Positions 9,967 through 18,793 of a DNA stretch of 64,000 nucleotides are shown here, in pieces. Each line of letters opens with the position of its first letter. Within the stretch, counting starts at the first letter, position 1. This DNA is from Marinilactibacillus piezotolerans (GTDB lineage Bacteria > Bacillota > Bacilli > Lactobacillales > Carnobacteriaceae_A). The translations under genes and the position numbers were made by a program. The notes under the pieces were generated by a model. The model was not told the DNA's origin and did not search any database. It saw only the letters and a list, made by a program, of their open reading frames with translations. The stretch lies in contig NZ_FWDP01000004.1 in NCBI RefSeq assembly GCF_900169305.1, positions 186,001 through 250,000 on the forward strand, given 5' to 3'.

Positions 9967-11646
9967 TTGAGTAATATTAAGATTATTCCTCTTGGAGGAG
10001 TAAGAGAAAATGGTAAAAATTTATACGTGATTGAATCTGGTGAGGATTTATTCGTATTAGACTGCGGGTTAATGTACCCGGAAGATGAGCTGTTCGGAAT
10101 CGATGCAGTCATTCCTGATTTTAGTTATCTTTTAGAAAATAAAGAACGGATTGCAGGAGTCTTTCTTTCTCACGGTCACGAAGATGCAATCGGTGCATTG
10201 CCGTACTTTTTAGATGTCTTCAACGTTCCAGTTTTTGGCTCTGAACTGACAATCGAACTTGCTAAACTATTTGTAAAAGAATCTAGTCGCGGCAACAAGT
10301 TTGACGACTATCACGTGATTGATGAACATACCGAAATCGACTTTCATGGAAATTCTGTCAAGTTCTTCAGAACAACGCACACGATTCCTGATTCAATGGG
10401 AATTTCTGTTAAAACAGCTGAAGGAAATATTGTTTATACGGGGAACTTTAAATTCGATCAAAGCGCGAGTGAAATTTACCGAACAGACTTTGCACAGATC
10501 ACTGAGATCGGTAAAGAAGGCGTGCTTGCTTTATTAAGTGATTCCAATGAAGCCGAAAGCGTCGTAGAGAATGTTTCTGATAAAAGAGTTCAGGAAGAAG
10601 TTCTGGATATCTTCCAGGATACCAATAGCCGTATTATCGTTGCGGCTGTCGCGAGTAATATTTTAAGAATCCAGCAAGTATTGAATGCTGCGCATCAGTC
10701 TGGTCGAAAAGTCTTTATTACAGGACGCAACCTAGAAGCGATCATTAAAACAGCAATGGATTTGGATAAACTGACATTGCCGGATGAGCATTTAATTACA
10801 CCTGTCGATAAAATCGATCAATATGATGATGAGCAGATTCTGATATTGGAAACAGGAGCTTCTGGCGAACCGATCAAGACATTAAATCGTATGGCCAGCG
10901 GCAGTCATGGGCAAGTGAATATCAAACCAGGCGATTTAGTCTTTATCGCAACAAGTCCATCTACCGCAATGGAAGTCACTGTAGCAGAAACAGAAAATCT
11001 GATTTATCGTGCAGGAGCCACTGTTAAACATATTTCAGATAATATGAAAGCTTCTGGTCACGGTACGCCGAATGATCTACAGTTGATGATCAATCTGCTG
11101 CGTCCACAATACTTTGTTCCTATTCAAGGAGAATATCGTATGCTGGCAGCACATGCTGACTTGGCCAATGAAACCGGCATTTCTAATTCGAATATCTTTA
11201 TTTTAGGTAATGGAGATGTATTGGATTATCAAAAAGGCAAAATGACTCAGACAGGACAAGTTCCTGCTGACAATACGCTGATTGACGGAATCGGTATTGG
11301 CGATATCGGAAACATTGTTTTAAGAGACCGCAGATTGTTGTCTGAGGACGGAATCTTTGTGGCTGTAGTAACGATCGACAGAAAGAAAAAAACGATCGTC
11401 TCTGGTCCGCATATTGTAACAAGAGGGTTTGTTTTCGTTAAAGAAAGCCAGGATCTGATCAATGAATCAAACAGCATTGTAAAAGAGGTCGTCCGTAAAA
11501 ATCTAGAACACAATGATTTTGACTGGGGATCAATTAAACAAGATATCCGAGAAGAACTTGGAAATCAATTATTTAAAAAAACCCGTAGACGTCCGATCAT
11601 CTTACCTGTTATAATGGAAGTGAATCAAAATCGCCGATTTAATTAA
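9967..11646 (+). CDS. rnjB: Ribonuclease J2
   Basis: This beta-CASP metallo-beta-lactamase-fold RNase is a partner of RNase J1 in mRNA decay and 5' processing. LGGVRENGKNLYV, GSELTIELAKLFVKE and FFRTTHTIPDS match the lactobacillal/streptococcal J2 family. The metal motif reads SHGHEDAIG (residues 68-76): the last His of HxHxDH is Ala74. The third motif reads TGNFKFD, with Asn160 where J1 has Asp. A GTG at 9958 is in frame, but AGAGGTG at 9954-9960 is itself the ribosome site for a TTG at 9967, giving 559 aa. Catalytic activity may therefore be weak, with the protein acting mainly as a partner of J1. Confidence 0.92.
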   Translation: MSNIKIIPLGGVRENGKNLYVIESGEDLFVLDCGLMYPEDELFGIDAVIPDFSYLLENKERIAGVFLSHGHEDAIGALPYFLDVFNVPVFGSELTIELAKLFVKESSRGNKFDDYHVIDEHTEIDFHGNSVKFFRTTHTIPDSMGISVKTAEGNIVYTGNFKFDQSASEIYRTDFAQITEIGKEGVLALLSDSNEAESVVENVSDKRVQEEVLDIFQDTNSRIIVAAVASNILRIQQVLNAAHQSGRKVFITGRNLEAIIKTAMDLDKLTLPDEHLITPVDKIDQYDDEQILILETGASGEPIKTLNRMASGSHGQVNIKPGDLVFIATSPSTAMEVTVAETENLIYRAGATVKHISDNMKASGHGTPNDLQLMINLLRPQYFVPIQGEYRMLAAHADLANETGISNSNIFILGNGDVLDYQKGKMTQTGQVPADNTLIDGIGIGDIGNIVLRDRRLLSEDGIFVAVVTIDRKKKTIVSGPHIVTRGFVFVKESQDLINESNSIVKEVVRKNLEHNDFDWGSIKQDIREELGNQLFKKTRRRPIILPVIMEVNQNRRFN

Positions 11647-11690
11647 TCAAATGATTAAGTCGCACAACAATTAAACTATTGTACTAGGGG

Positions 11691-11772
11691 AGCCGGTAAT
11701 ACTGGCTGAGAGTAGGACTGTTAGTCCAGACCCTTTGAACCTGTTACGTTCGTACGTGCGTAGGGAGAGTAC
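11691..11772 (+). ncRNA. TPP (THI-box) riboswitch aptamer
   Basis: The conserved elements are all present: AGGGGAGCC, GGCTGAGA (11704-11711), ACCCTTTGAACCTG (11730-11743) and GCGTAGGGA. Closing helix P1 is GTACT (11691-11695) with AGTAC (11768-11772). It precedes thiT, a thiamine transporter, which fits repression by thiamine pyrophosphate. Confidence 0.95.
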
Positions 11773-11780
11773 TTAAAAAC

Positions 11781-11818
11781 AGCAGAGAGAATTCTCTCTC
11801 TCTCAAAAATGCTTTTTT
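11781..11818 (+). terminator. Riboswitch expression-platform terminator
   Basis: AGCA and GAGAGA pair with TCTCTC and TGCT around an ATTC loop, followed directly by six T residues. It lies 9 nt after the aptamer. Confidence 0.65.
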
Positions 11819-11839
11819 GCTGTGATTAAAATCTATTCC

Positions 11840-11877
11840 ACTCCTCCTCTAGTATAAATAGTGACTATAGGAGGAGT
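11840..11877 (+). promoter_or_regulatory. Hairpin sequestering the thiT ribosome site
   Basis: ACTCCTCCT (11840-11848) is exactly complementary to AGGAGGAGT (11869-11877), which is the thiT Shine-Dalgarno sequence. TAGT/ACTA extends the stem. Confidence 0.7.
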
Positions 11878-11883
11878 ATTTTT

Positions 11884-12447
11884 ATGCAAAACGGTCAATT
11901 AAGAATTTATTTGGAAGGAACATTATTTGCAGCGATTGCAATTATTTTATCTTTGATTCCGCTCGGGATCGGATCATCTTACAGTATATCGCTGGGAACG
12001 ATTCCGCTGGCGTTTTATGCAGTCAGAAGAGGGTTGGTGCCTGGAATCTTTGCAGGATTCATTTGGGGGATTCTTCACTTCTTACTGGGAACGGCTGTAG
12101 TATTGACTTTCTGGCAAGCGACGATAGAATATGTAATTGCCTTTACTGTCTTGGGATTCACTGGGTATAACAGCAGCAAGATCCAGAAACTGATTAAAGA
12201 GAATCACATGGATAAAGCTGGCAGAGCCATTGTACTTGCAACCATTGTAGGCTCATTATTCAGATACTTTTGGCATTTTGTTGCAGGCGTAATTTTCTGG
12301 GGAGAATATGCGGTTTGGGGATTAGATCCTGTTACATTTTCTCTTCTGTTCAATGGCGCAAGTATGATTTCAACTATTGTCGTAACAGTCATTGTACTGT
12401 TGATTTTATTGAAACGTGCTCCCAGAATGTTCATTCCCCAAAGATAA
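11884..12447 (+). CDS. thiT: Thiamine transporter ThiT (ECF S-component)
   Basis: This 187-residue protein is hydrophobic, with about six membrane helices. It captures thiamine for import with a shared energy-coupling module (EcfA, EcfA', EcfT), which is not encoded here. Family signatures include GSSYSISLGTIPL, AVRRGLVPG and WGILHFLLG. The thiamine-site positions lie in ATIEYVIAF (Glu and Tyr), YFWHFVAG and LFNGAS. The TPP riboswitch upstream supports the substrate. The ATG at 11884 lies 6 nt after the sequestered AGGAGGAGT. Confidence 0.95.
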   Translation: MQNGQLRIYLEGTLFAAIAIILSLIPLGIGSSYSISLGTIPLAFYAVRRGLVPGIFAGFIWGILHFLLGTAVVLTFWQATIEYVIAFTVLGFTGYNSSKIQKLIKENHMDKAGRAIVLATIVGSLFRYFWHFVAGVIFWGEYAVWGLDPVTFSLLFNGASMISTIVVTVIVLLILLKRAPRMFIPQR

Positions 12448-12477
12448 CCGGATAAATTAGAATAATAGAATACGCTG

Positions 12478-12508
12478 AAAAAAGACCTTTTAATAGAAGG
12501 TCTTTTTC
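12478..12508 (+). terminator. Terminator after thiT
   Basis: An 11-bp perfect stem, AAAAAGACCTT with AAGGTCTTTTT, has a 7-nt loop and ends in five T residues. Confidence 0.85.
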
Positions 12509-12660
12509 ATTGCATAAATTGGCAATATACAAAAAACTAGCGATGTCACTCTTGCGTATCGTATAATATATGTAGACGGGAAACAAAAAGATAGTGTACA
12601 CTAGTTAGATATCACTATAGAAGTCTATTGTATTTAATAAAAGTACCCAAGGAGACAAAT

Positions 12661-14115
12661 ATGCAAATTCTCACATCACTTTTCTGGCTTTTTATCTTTT
12701 TAAACTCTGCTTTAGCAATTTTCACTGTTTTCAGAGAAAAAGAAAGAGATATCGCAGCAATCTGGGCTTGGCTGCTTGTTATTACAATGCTTCCCGGAGT
12801 TGGAATCATTATTTATTTATTCTTAGGACGCAAAATCTCCAGAGAAAACATTTTTGATATACGTGCTCAAAAAAGAATTGGTATGAATCAGTTAGTTGAA
12901 GCGCAAAAGTATCTCATTGAAAATGAGAATTTGGATATTCCAGAAACCCGTTATTTAGATACAACGATGGAACTTGTCTCACTATTTTTAGAAAGTAATC
13001 AGGCAGTTTTAACTAAGGGAAATAAAGTGGATATTCTCATTGACGGAAGAGATAAATTCGACAAGTTGATAGCGGACATTCAAAAAGCAACGCATCATAT
13101 TCATGTGATGTATTATATCTTTAAAGCGGATGGCATTGGAACGACATTATTACGAGCGTTAGAAGAACGAGCGGAGAATGGAGTAGAAGTTAAAGTACTT
13201 TATGATCCGATTGGAGCACGAATTCTGGGGAAACATTTTTTCGATCGTTTAAAATCTTTTGGCGGTCAGGCAGAACCTTTTTTCGGATCAAAATTTCATC
13301 TCCTAAACTTAAGATTAAATTACCGCAATCATAGGAAAATTGTTGTGATTGATGGAACGATTGGCTACACCGGTGGATTTAACGTCGGCGATGATTATTT
13401 AGGTCTTTATGAAAAGATGGGATACTGGAGAGACACGCATCTTAGAATTGAAGGAAATGGTGTATTGCCTTTGCAGACACGGTTTTTAATGGACTGGAAT
13501 GCTTCTGCAGACCAGAAAACAGTTGAGTATAAAGAAAGTTATTTCCCTGTTTCTTCATTTAAAGGCTCTACCGATCTGCAAATTGTTTCTAGTGGTCCAG
13601 ATAACGAAGTACATGCAATTAAAAAAGGATTCTTGAAAATGATTAGTATGGCAAAAGAATCGGTTTATATCCAGTCACCTTACTTCATTCCTGACGAGGC
13701 CTTAATGGAGACGATTAAAATTGCCAGTTTATCAGGGATAGATGTTAAGCTTATGATTCCCAACAAACCAGATCACCCCTTTATCTACCGAGCAACACTA
13801 AGTTATGCTGAAGATATGATTAATAGCGGAGTAGAAGTATATATTTATGACGGCGGCTTTATTCATGCTAAAACGATTGTTATTGATGGGGAAATTTTAT
13901 CCGTGGGAACAGCTAATTTCGATATCCGCAGTTTTAAGCTGAATTTTGAGGTTAATACATTCATGTACGACCGGTCATTAGCAAAACAACAAGTTGAGAT
14001 TTATCATAAAGATATTGAGCAATCGTACTTGCTGACGCCGGAAATGATTGCTGACTATTCAAAATGGGAAAGATTCAAGCAGCAGTTCAGTCGTCTATTT
14101 TCACCTATTTTATAA
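12661..14115 (+). CDS. cls: Cardiolipin synthase
   Basis: This 484-residue membrane enzyme condenses two phosphatidylglycerols into cardiolipin plus glycerol. Two N-terminal membrane helices (about residues 5-24 and 34-55) precede two phospholipase D repeats. The first HKD motif is HRKIVVID with His224, Lys226 and Asp231. The second is HAKTIVIDGEILSVGTANFD. The reading frame continues upstream to 12628, but AAGGAGA lies just before the ATG at 12661, so that start is used. A TATAAT at 12562-12567 may be its -10, though the -35 is poor. Confidence 0.95.
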   Translation: MQILTSLFWLFIFLNSALAIFTVFREKERDIAAIWAWLLVITMLPGVGIIIYLFLGRKISRENIFDIRAQKRIGMNQLVEAQKYLIENENLDIPETRYLDTTMELVSLFLESNQAVLTKGNKVDILIDGRDKFDKLIADIQKATHHIHVMYYIFKADGIGTTLLRALEERAENGVEVKVLYDPIGARILGKHFFDRLKSFGGQAEPFFGSKFHLLNLRLNYRNHRKIVVIDGTIGYTGGFNVGDDYLGLYEKMGYWRDTHLRIEGNGVLPLQTRFLMDWNASADQKTVEYKESYFPVSSFKGSTDLQIVSSGPDNEVHAIKKGFLKMISMAKESVYIQSPYFIPDEALMETIKIASLSGIDVKLMIPNKPDHPFIYRATLSYAEDMINSGVEVYIYDGGFIHAKTIVIDGEILSVGTANFDIRSFKLNFEVNTFMYDRSLAKQQVEIYHKDIEQSYLLTPEMIADYSKWERFKQQFSRLFSPIL

Positions 14116-14116
14116 A

Positions 14117-14161
14117 AAAAACCCGTTCATTCTGCTTACACGGTAGAATGAACGGGTTTTT
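14117..14161. terminator. Bidirectional terminator between cls and the YolD-like gene
   Basis: A 16-bp perfect stem (AAAACCCGTTCATTCT and its complement) has an 11-nt loop, with A- and T-runs on either side. It serves both convergent genes. Confidence 0.9.
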
Positions 14162-14177
14162 ACTAAAAAATACAGGA

Positions 14178-14498
14178 TTATGCAATACGAATATGTCTGA
14201 TTTGATCACTGTTTACAAGATGATACGTTTTATGATCCTGACTGGTTAAAATGATCTGACTAGAATACGGAGAAAAAGTCGCAATGCCAGTACACTCAGA
14301 CACAGCTGCTTGATGACTTGATGGATTCAGTTGAATCGTAATAGTTAATTGCTTGCGAACGGCTTGTTTAATAAAGTGTCTGACTTGGCTGACGGGCATT
14401 TGTCTTTGTACAGTAATAGGCTGACGTTTTAAGTAATGAGCATACTGATCTTTGAATAAAGAAAATATAGGCTTCATTTCCATTGCGATTTTTTCCAT
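14178..14498 (-). CDS. Small YolD-like protein (tentative)
   Basis: This 106-residue soluble protein has no clear catalytic motif. Its C-terminal half follows the YolD-like pattern: a beta-rich stretch (LTITIQL), a conserved-type GIATFSP turn, an IILTSQD strand and a closing SDQIRHIRI. YolD-like proteins often accompany SOS-induced Y-family polymerases; no polymerase gene is next to it here. GGGAG lies 8 nt before the ATG. The promoter carries LexA-like boxes, which supports an SOS link. The family call is inference from the pattern alone; otherwise it is a hypothetical protein. Confidence 0.55.
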   Translation of the reverse strand: MEKIAMEMKPIFSLFKDQYAHYLKRQPITVQRQMPVSQVRHFIKQAVRKQLTITIQLNPSSHQAAVSECTGIATFSPYSSQIILTSQDHKTYHLVNSDQIRHIRIA

Positions 14499-14510
14499 AC
14501 TTTCATCTCC

Positions 14511-14524
14511 CGAACGTTTGTTTA
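14511..14524 (-). promoter_or_regulatory. Second LexA-like box
   Basis: CGAACGTTTGTTTA matches the Gram-positive CGAACRNRYGTTYC consensus with two mismatches. It lies just downstream of the -10, over the likely transcription start. Confidence 0.45.
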
Positions 14525-14529
14525 ATTAA

Positions 14530-14559
14530 ATTATACCGAACAGGTATTCCTGATGTCAA
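14530..14559 (-). promoter_or_regulatory. Strong promoter of the YolD-like gene with embedded LexA-like box
   Basis: On the minus strand, TTGACA and TATAAT are both perfect, separated by 18 nt. The spacer holds CGAACAGGTATTCC (14537-14550), which fits CGAACRNRYGTTYC with one mismatch. A repressor bound there would block the polymerase. Confidence 0.65.
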
Positions 14560-14638
14560 TACTAAAATAATAAATATGTTGGACTTCTTGCTCTTAATAT
14601 TTGCAGAATTGATACGATAAAATGAAAGGGGCAATAAA

Positions 14639-14725
14639 ATGGATAACCGCTATTTTTCTTATGCACTCTTTTTTTTACTTCTTTTCCATAAGAATAGTCT
14701 TTTTCTTCCTATTTTATACGGTTGA
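14639..14725 (+). CDS. Possible 28-codon hydrophobic small ORF
   Basis: ATG at 14639 is preceded by AAAGGGG with 7-nt spacing, and the frame runs 28 codons to TGA. The peptide is rich in Phe and Leu (ALFFLLLF and LFLPILYG), like a single membrane segment. It lies 41 nt before degV. There is no homology evidence, and it could be chance or a leader ORF. Confidence 0.25.
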   Translation: MDNRYFSYALFFLLLFHKNSLFLPILYG

Positions 14726-14766
14726 CAGTATAATGATGATAGATTTCAAAGAAAGGAGTTGAAAAA

Positions 14767-15636
14767 ATGACCTATCAGATCTTAACAGATTCCTGCTGTG
14801 ATTTACCGCTTGAACTTATAGACAAATACGAGATCGACACGTTTAATTTTATCATTACAATAGATGACGAAGAGCTCATAGATGATATGGGAAAAACATT
14901 TGATCGAGACGCATTTTTTGAGCGATTAAAGAATGGAGCGACTGCTTCCACTTCTCAAGTGAATATTCACACTTATCTCGAAAAATTCAAGTCTTATATT
15001 GAGCAGCAAGTTCCAGTATTGTATTTGGCATTTTCTTCTGAACTGAGCGGCTCTTACAGTAATGCTGTACAAGCTAAAAAAATTCTGGAAGAAGAATATG
15101 GGAAAGTCGATATTACAATTGTCAATACCCGGGCAGTATCATTAGGTCAAGGCTTGCTGGTCTATGAAGCTGCAAAGAGAAAAGCTGACGGTGAGTCACT
15201 AGAAAGTGTAGCAGAGTGGGTTGAACAGTCAAAATACTCGCTTCATTCATGGGTCACAGTAGATGATATCAAGCACCTCCAGCGGGGAGGCAGAGTTACT
15301 GCAGCAGCTGCTACTGTAGGAACAATTCTAAGTATCAAGCCCATTATTATAATGAATCGTTCAGGCAAACTGATTCCTTATTCGAAAGTACGCGGCAGAA
15401 GAAAATCACTCCAATACTTAGTTGAGAAAACAGTAGAAGGATTGGTTGAGCCGCAAGAACAAACAATATTCATTGGGCATGTAGGTGTGCTTGAAGAAGC
15501 AGAGTATGTGAAAACCTTATTGGAAGAGAAAGAGACTTTCAAAGAGATTATCATCGCGGCTTATGGTCCGACAGTTGCAGCTCATACCGGCTTTGGTTCG
15601 CTGACAATATTCAGTTTAGGAAATGAAAAAAAATAA
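14767..15636 (+). CDS. DegV family fatty acid-binding protein (FakB-type)
   Basis: This 289-residue protein carries the DegV fold. The N-terminus ILTDSCCDLP, STSQV (residues 59-63) and SSELSGSYSNA match the lipid-binding region, and HLQRGGRVTAAAATVG is the strongly conserved middle motif. DegV/FakB proteins present fatty acids to the kinase FakA, which phosphorylates them; fakA lies at 39318 in this window. The specific fatty acid cannot be told from sequence. AAAGGAG precedes the ATG. Confidence 0.92.
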   Translation: MTYQILTDSCCDLPLELIDKYEIDTFNFIITIDDEELIDDMGKTFDRDAFFERLKNGATASTSQVNIHTYLEKFKSYIEQQVPVLYLAFSSELSGSYSNAVQAKKILEEEYGKVDITIVNTRAVSLGQGLLVYEAAKRKADGESLESVAEWVEQSKYSLHSWVTVDDIKHLQRGGRVTAAAATVGTILSIKPIIIMNRSGKLIPYSKVRGRRKSLQYLVEKTVEGLVEPQEQTIFIGHVGVLEEAEYVKTLLEEKETFKEIIIAAYGPTVAAHTGFGSLTIFSLGNEKK

Positions 15637-15858
15637 TTGCACTCCCTCATTGGCAAAGGATATTTTAAGGAAAAAGAATGAATTGAAAAATGCCATGAAA
15701 GCATACGGTTAAGGCAATTATCGTTCCAACGTTAAGAAAATTAAGTGAGAATTCATTTTATCCCAAAAACTGATTTTTTATGAAAGAAAGTTAAGCTGCA
15801 AGTGCTCACAACCTCAAGTAATAGAGCGGTTTTCTTCATTATACAGAAAGTGGTCTAA

Positions 15859-15887
15859 TTGACATTGGAGAACGCCGGTGGTACTAT
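15859..15887 (+). promoter_or_regulatory. Promoter of the V-ATPase operon
   Basis: TTGACA (15859-15864) and TACTAT (15882-15887) are separated by exactly 17 nt. The leader to ntpF is about 110 nt. Confidence 0.75.
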
Positions 15888-15921
15888 ATATTACGTGAAC
15901 GAATTAAATTATAAAGCGGTT

Positions 15922-15986
15922 GGGCGTGAGCTTTCAAGGTAAATTTCTTCTAGGGCGAGAAGAAGCTTGTTAGTCACGTCCTTTTT
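15922..15986 (+). promoter_or_regulatory. Attenuator-like leader hairpin of the V-ATPase operon
   Basis: GGGCGTGA (15922-15929) pairs with TCACGTCC (15974-15981). Inside are AGCTT/AAGCT and a perfect TTCTTCT/AGAAGAA hairpin. Five T residues follow directly, so the fold looks like an intrinsic terminator placed 18 nt before the ntpF start. Confidence 0.55.
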
Positions 15987-16004
15987 GGCGGAAGGAGGCA
16001 CGAT

Positions 16005-16331
16005 ATGAACCGTGAAGCAATTAATTATGTAAAAGAAGCTGAAGCACGCGCTTCTCAATTACGGAAAGATGCTGATGAGGAAATCAAGCAAATTGAACGG
16101 GAGACAGCTCAAGAAATTGAGGCAATCCAGTCTAAGCTTGAATCAGAATTATCAGATTATAGATCCGAGCAAGAACAGCAGTCTTCTTCTAAACTGGAAG
16201 AAGAAAAAGCTGAGATGGACGAATCCGCTGATAGAGAAGCAGAGCGGTTCGAAAAGGCTTATCAAGAAAAGAAAGATGTTCTAGCCAATCGAATAGCAGA
16301 GGAGGTAGTGCGTCGATATGGCAATCGCTAA
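16005..16331 (+). CDS. ntpF: V-type ATPase subunit NtpF (peripheral stalk, G/H-like)
   Basis: This 108-residue protein is almost entirely coiled coil, rich in Glu, Lys, Gln and Ala with no hydrophobic segment. It is the first gene of the operon, the position of NtpF in Enterococcus hirae. NtpF pairs with NtpE to form the peripheral stalk that ties the catalytic head to the membrane subunit NtpI. GGAAGGAGG precedes the ATG. Its 3' end overlaps ntpI by 14 bp. Confidence 0.85.
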   Translation: MNREAINYVKEAEARASQLRKDADEEIKQIERETAQEIEAIQSKLESELSDYRSEQEQQSSSKLEEEKAEMDESADREAERFEKAYQEKKDVLANRIAEEVVRRYGNR

Positions 16332-18270
16332 AATGAAAAAGCTGACTCTAATGGCTGAACAGCAAAATAAAGAGCCATTACTGCGTTCCATTCAGGAAAT
16401 GCAGTCCGTCGAAGTCATTTCTTTGACGGATGTTTTAGAAGAAGAGCTGCTTGAACAGTTTGAAACAACAGATTCTTATAAAGAATCAGCAGACCTTCAA
16501 ACAAAGATACAAGACATTGAACATGCACTATCTTATATCAATCAATATGTTCCACAACCGGGAATGATCGAAAATCTGAAAACAAAGCGTGATGTGCTTT
16601 CTTTAAATGAACTGGAAGACCACGTAAATAAAACAGATGTAGATGGATTGATTGAACAGGTCAATTCAAAAGAACAAAAATTAAACCAACTGGAAGAACA
16701 GAAAAAAGCGTTACAGGAAGAGGAAACTTTTCTTAGAAAATGGCGCGGGCTGAAATTCTTGCCAGAAGAAGTTAAAGGGTTGAAGTTGTTGAATGTCCAT
16801 ATCGGAACAGTGGACAATGAACATACCCCGATGCTGACTGCAGGCTTAGACGAGCTATCTACCGTCTATTATGAAGAAATTTATGGTAGAAGCGAAGAAT
16901 CAGCTTATCTGATTATACTTCCAAAAGAATCTGAACAGGCGTTTAGTGAGCTGGTTACAGAACTAAGCTTTAGAGAATTAAAATACACGTATGACCTTTT
17001 ACCAGAAGATGCATTATATTCCAATCTGAATACTCAGAAAAGTCTGCGTGAAGAAGAAAGAACGATCAAAAATGAAATGAAGCAGTGGAAACCTGATGCA
17101 AAAGACTTGGAACTGGCTGAAGAATATTACTACAATATCGGTCAGAGAGAAGTTGCAAAAGATCTTGTCTTGAACAGTGAACATTTATTTCTGGCAAGCG
17201 GCTGGATCGAAGCGGATAAAGTCGAAGCGTTGAAACAGAAATTAATCAATGAACTAGGTGAAGACGGTATAGTTGTTATGACAGATGACGTTAAAATGAA
17301 TGAGTACGATCAAGTTCCGATCGTCTTGCATAATAACAGCATTATCAGTCCTTTTGAAATGATTACAGAAATGTTCAGTCTTCCCAAGTATAATGAAGTT
17401 GATCCTACTCCACTGATGTTCCCGTTCTTCCTGGTGTTCTTTGGAATGATCGGAGCTGATCTAGGGTATGGTTTATTGCTTGGAGTTGCTACGTTTGTTG
17501 GTTTGAAATTCTTCAATCTTGAAGGATCTACCCACAGATTTGTTAAATTCCTGCACATTCTGTCCTATCCGACTATGGCATTCGGATTGTTTTTCGGAAG
17601 TTTCTTCGGGATATCATTGCCGTTTAATGTTTTGTCACTGCAAGATGATGTTATTAGTGTGATGATTTTGTCCGTAGCAATCGGGGTCGTTCAACTGATC
17701 TTCGGTCTAGTCATGAACGGAATCATCAAAGGACGTCAAGGTCAGAAAGCTTCCAGCTATATAGATGGCTATGCTTGGGCAATGATGCTGATTGGTCTCG
17801 TGATCTATGTATTAGCTTCTATGGTCTACAGTGTTCCGCTAGTAGCTCAGATCGGTTTAGGTCTAACCTTGATCAACGTTATTGGGATTGTTGTTATCTC
17901 TACAATTTCAAGCAAAAATAAAGGTCTTGGATTTGGTTTGGGACTGTATAATTTATACGGAGTTACTGGCTATGTCGGAGATATCGTCAGTTACACTCGT
18001 TTAATGGCGTTAGGTGTGGCAAGTGCGAATATTGCAATGGCATTTAACCTGATTGTAGGGTTCTTACCCCCTCTATTCAGATTTACAATCGGTGTTGTAC
18101 TGATTATCGCTTTGCAGGCTATGAATATCGCACTATCGTTCTTGAGTGCGTATGTCCACTCATCCAGACTGCAATATGTAGAGTTCTTTGGTAAGTTCTT
18201 CGAGGGTGGCGGTAAACCGCTGACTCCACTGAAAACACTTGAGAAACACATTTGGTTAAAAAAGAATTAA
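16318..18270 (+). CDS. ntpI: V-type ATPase membrane subunit I (a subunit)
   Basis: This 650-residue protein has a coiled-coil cytoplasmic N-terminal half of about 350 residues and a C-terminal half with seven or eight membrane helices, starting at PLMFPFFLVFFGMIGADLGYGLLLG. It forms the ion half-channels next to the NtpK ring. The motif GDIVSYTRLMALGVA contains the arginine essential for ion release. A GAGGAGG site lies inside the end of ntpF. E. hirae NtpI is of similar length (about 660 aa). Confidence 0.96.
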   Translation: MAIAKMKKLTLMAEQQNKEPLLRSIQEMQSVEVISLTDVLEEELLEQFETTDSYKESADLQTKIQDIEHALSYINQYVPQPGMIENLKTKRDVLSLNELEDHVNKTDVDGLIEQVNSKEQKLNQLEEQKKALQEEETFLRKWRGLKFLPEEVKGLKLLNVHIGTVDNEHTPMLTAGLDELSTVYYEEIYGRSEESAYLIILPKESEQAFSELVTELSFRELKYTYDLLPEDALYSNLNTQKSLREEERTIKNEMKQWKPDAKDLELAEEYYYNIGQREVAKDLVLNSEHLFLASGWIEADKVEALKQKLINELGEDGIVVMTDDVKMNEYDQVPIVLHNNSIISPFEMITEMFSLPKYNEVDPTPLMFPFFLVFFGMIGADLGYGLLLGVATFVGLKFFNLEGSTHRFVKFLHILSYPTMAFGLFFGSFFGISLPFNVLSLQDDVISVMILSVAIGVVQLIFGLVMNGIIKGRQGQKASSYIDGYAWAMMLIGLVIYVLASMVYSVPLVAQIGLGLTLINVIGIVVISTISSKNKGLGFGLGLYNLYGVTGYVGDIVSYTRLMALGVASANIAMAFNLIVGFLPPLFRFTIGVVLIIALQAMNIALSFLSAYVHSSRLQYVEFFGKFFEGGGKPLTPLKTLEKHIWLKKN

Positions 18271-18768
<498 letters not shown>

Positions 18769-18793
18769 TTTCCAACAAAATCACTTCTTTATT

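Larger units (their letters stand above)
15637..16004 (+). other. 368-bp gap between degV and the V-ATPase operon
   Basis: No gene-like frame with a ribosome site was found. The first 220 bp show no clear terminator for degV and no recognisable element. The last 145 bp hold the V-ATPase promoter and leader described separately. Confidence 0.6.

Noticed and set aside
15637-15858. Hidden gene or known riboswitch in the gap after degV
   Set aside because: No frame with a ribosome site and no conserved aptamer motif were seen.
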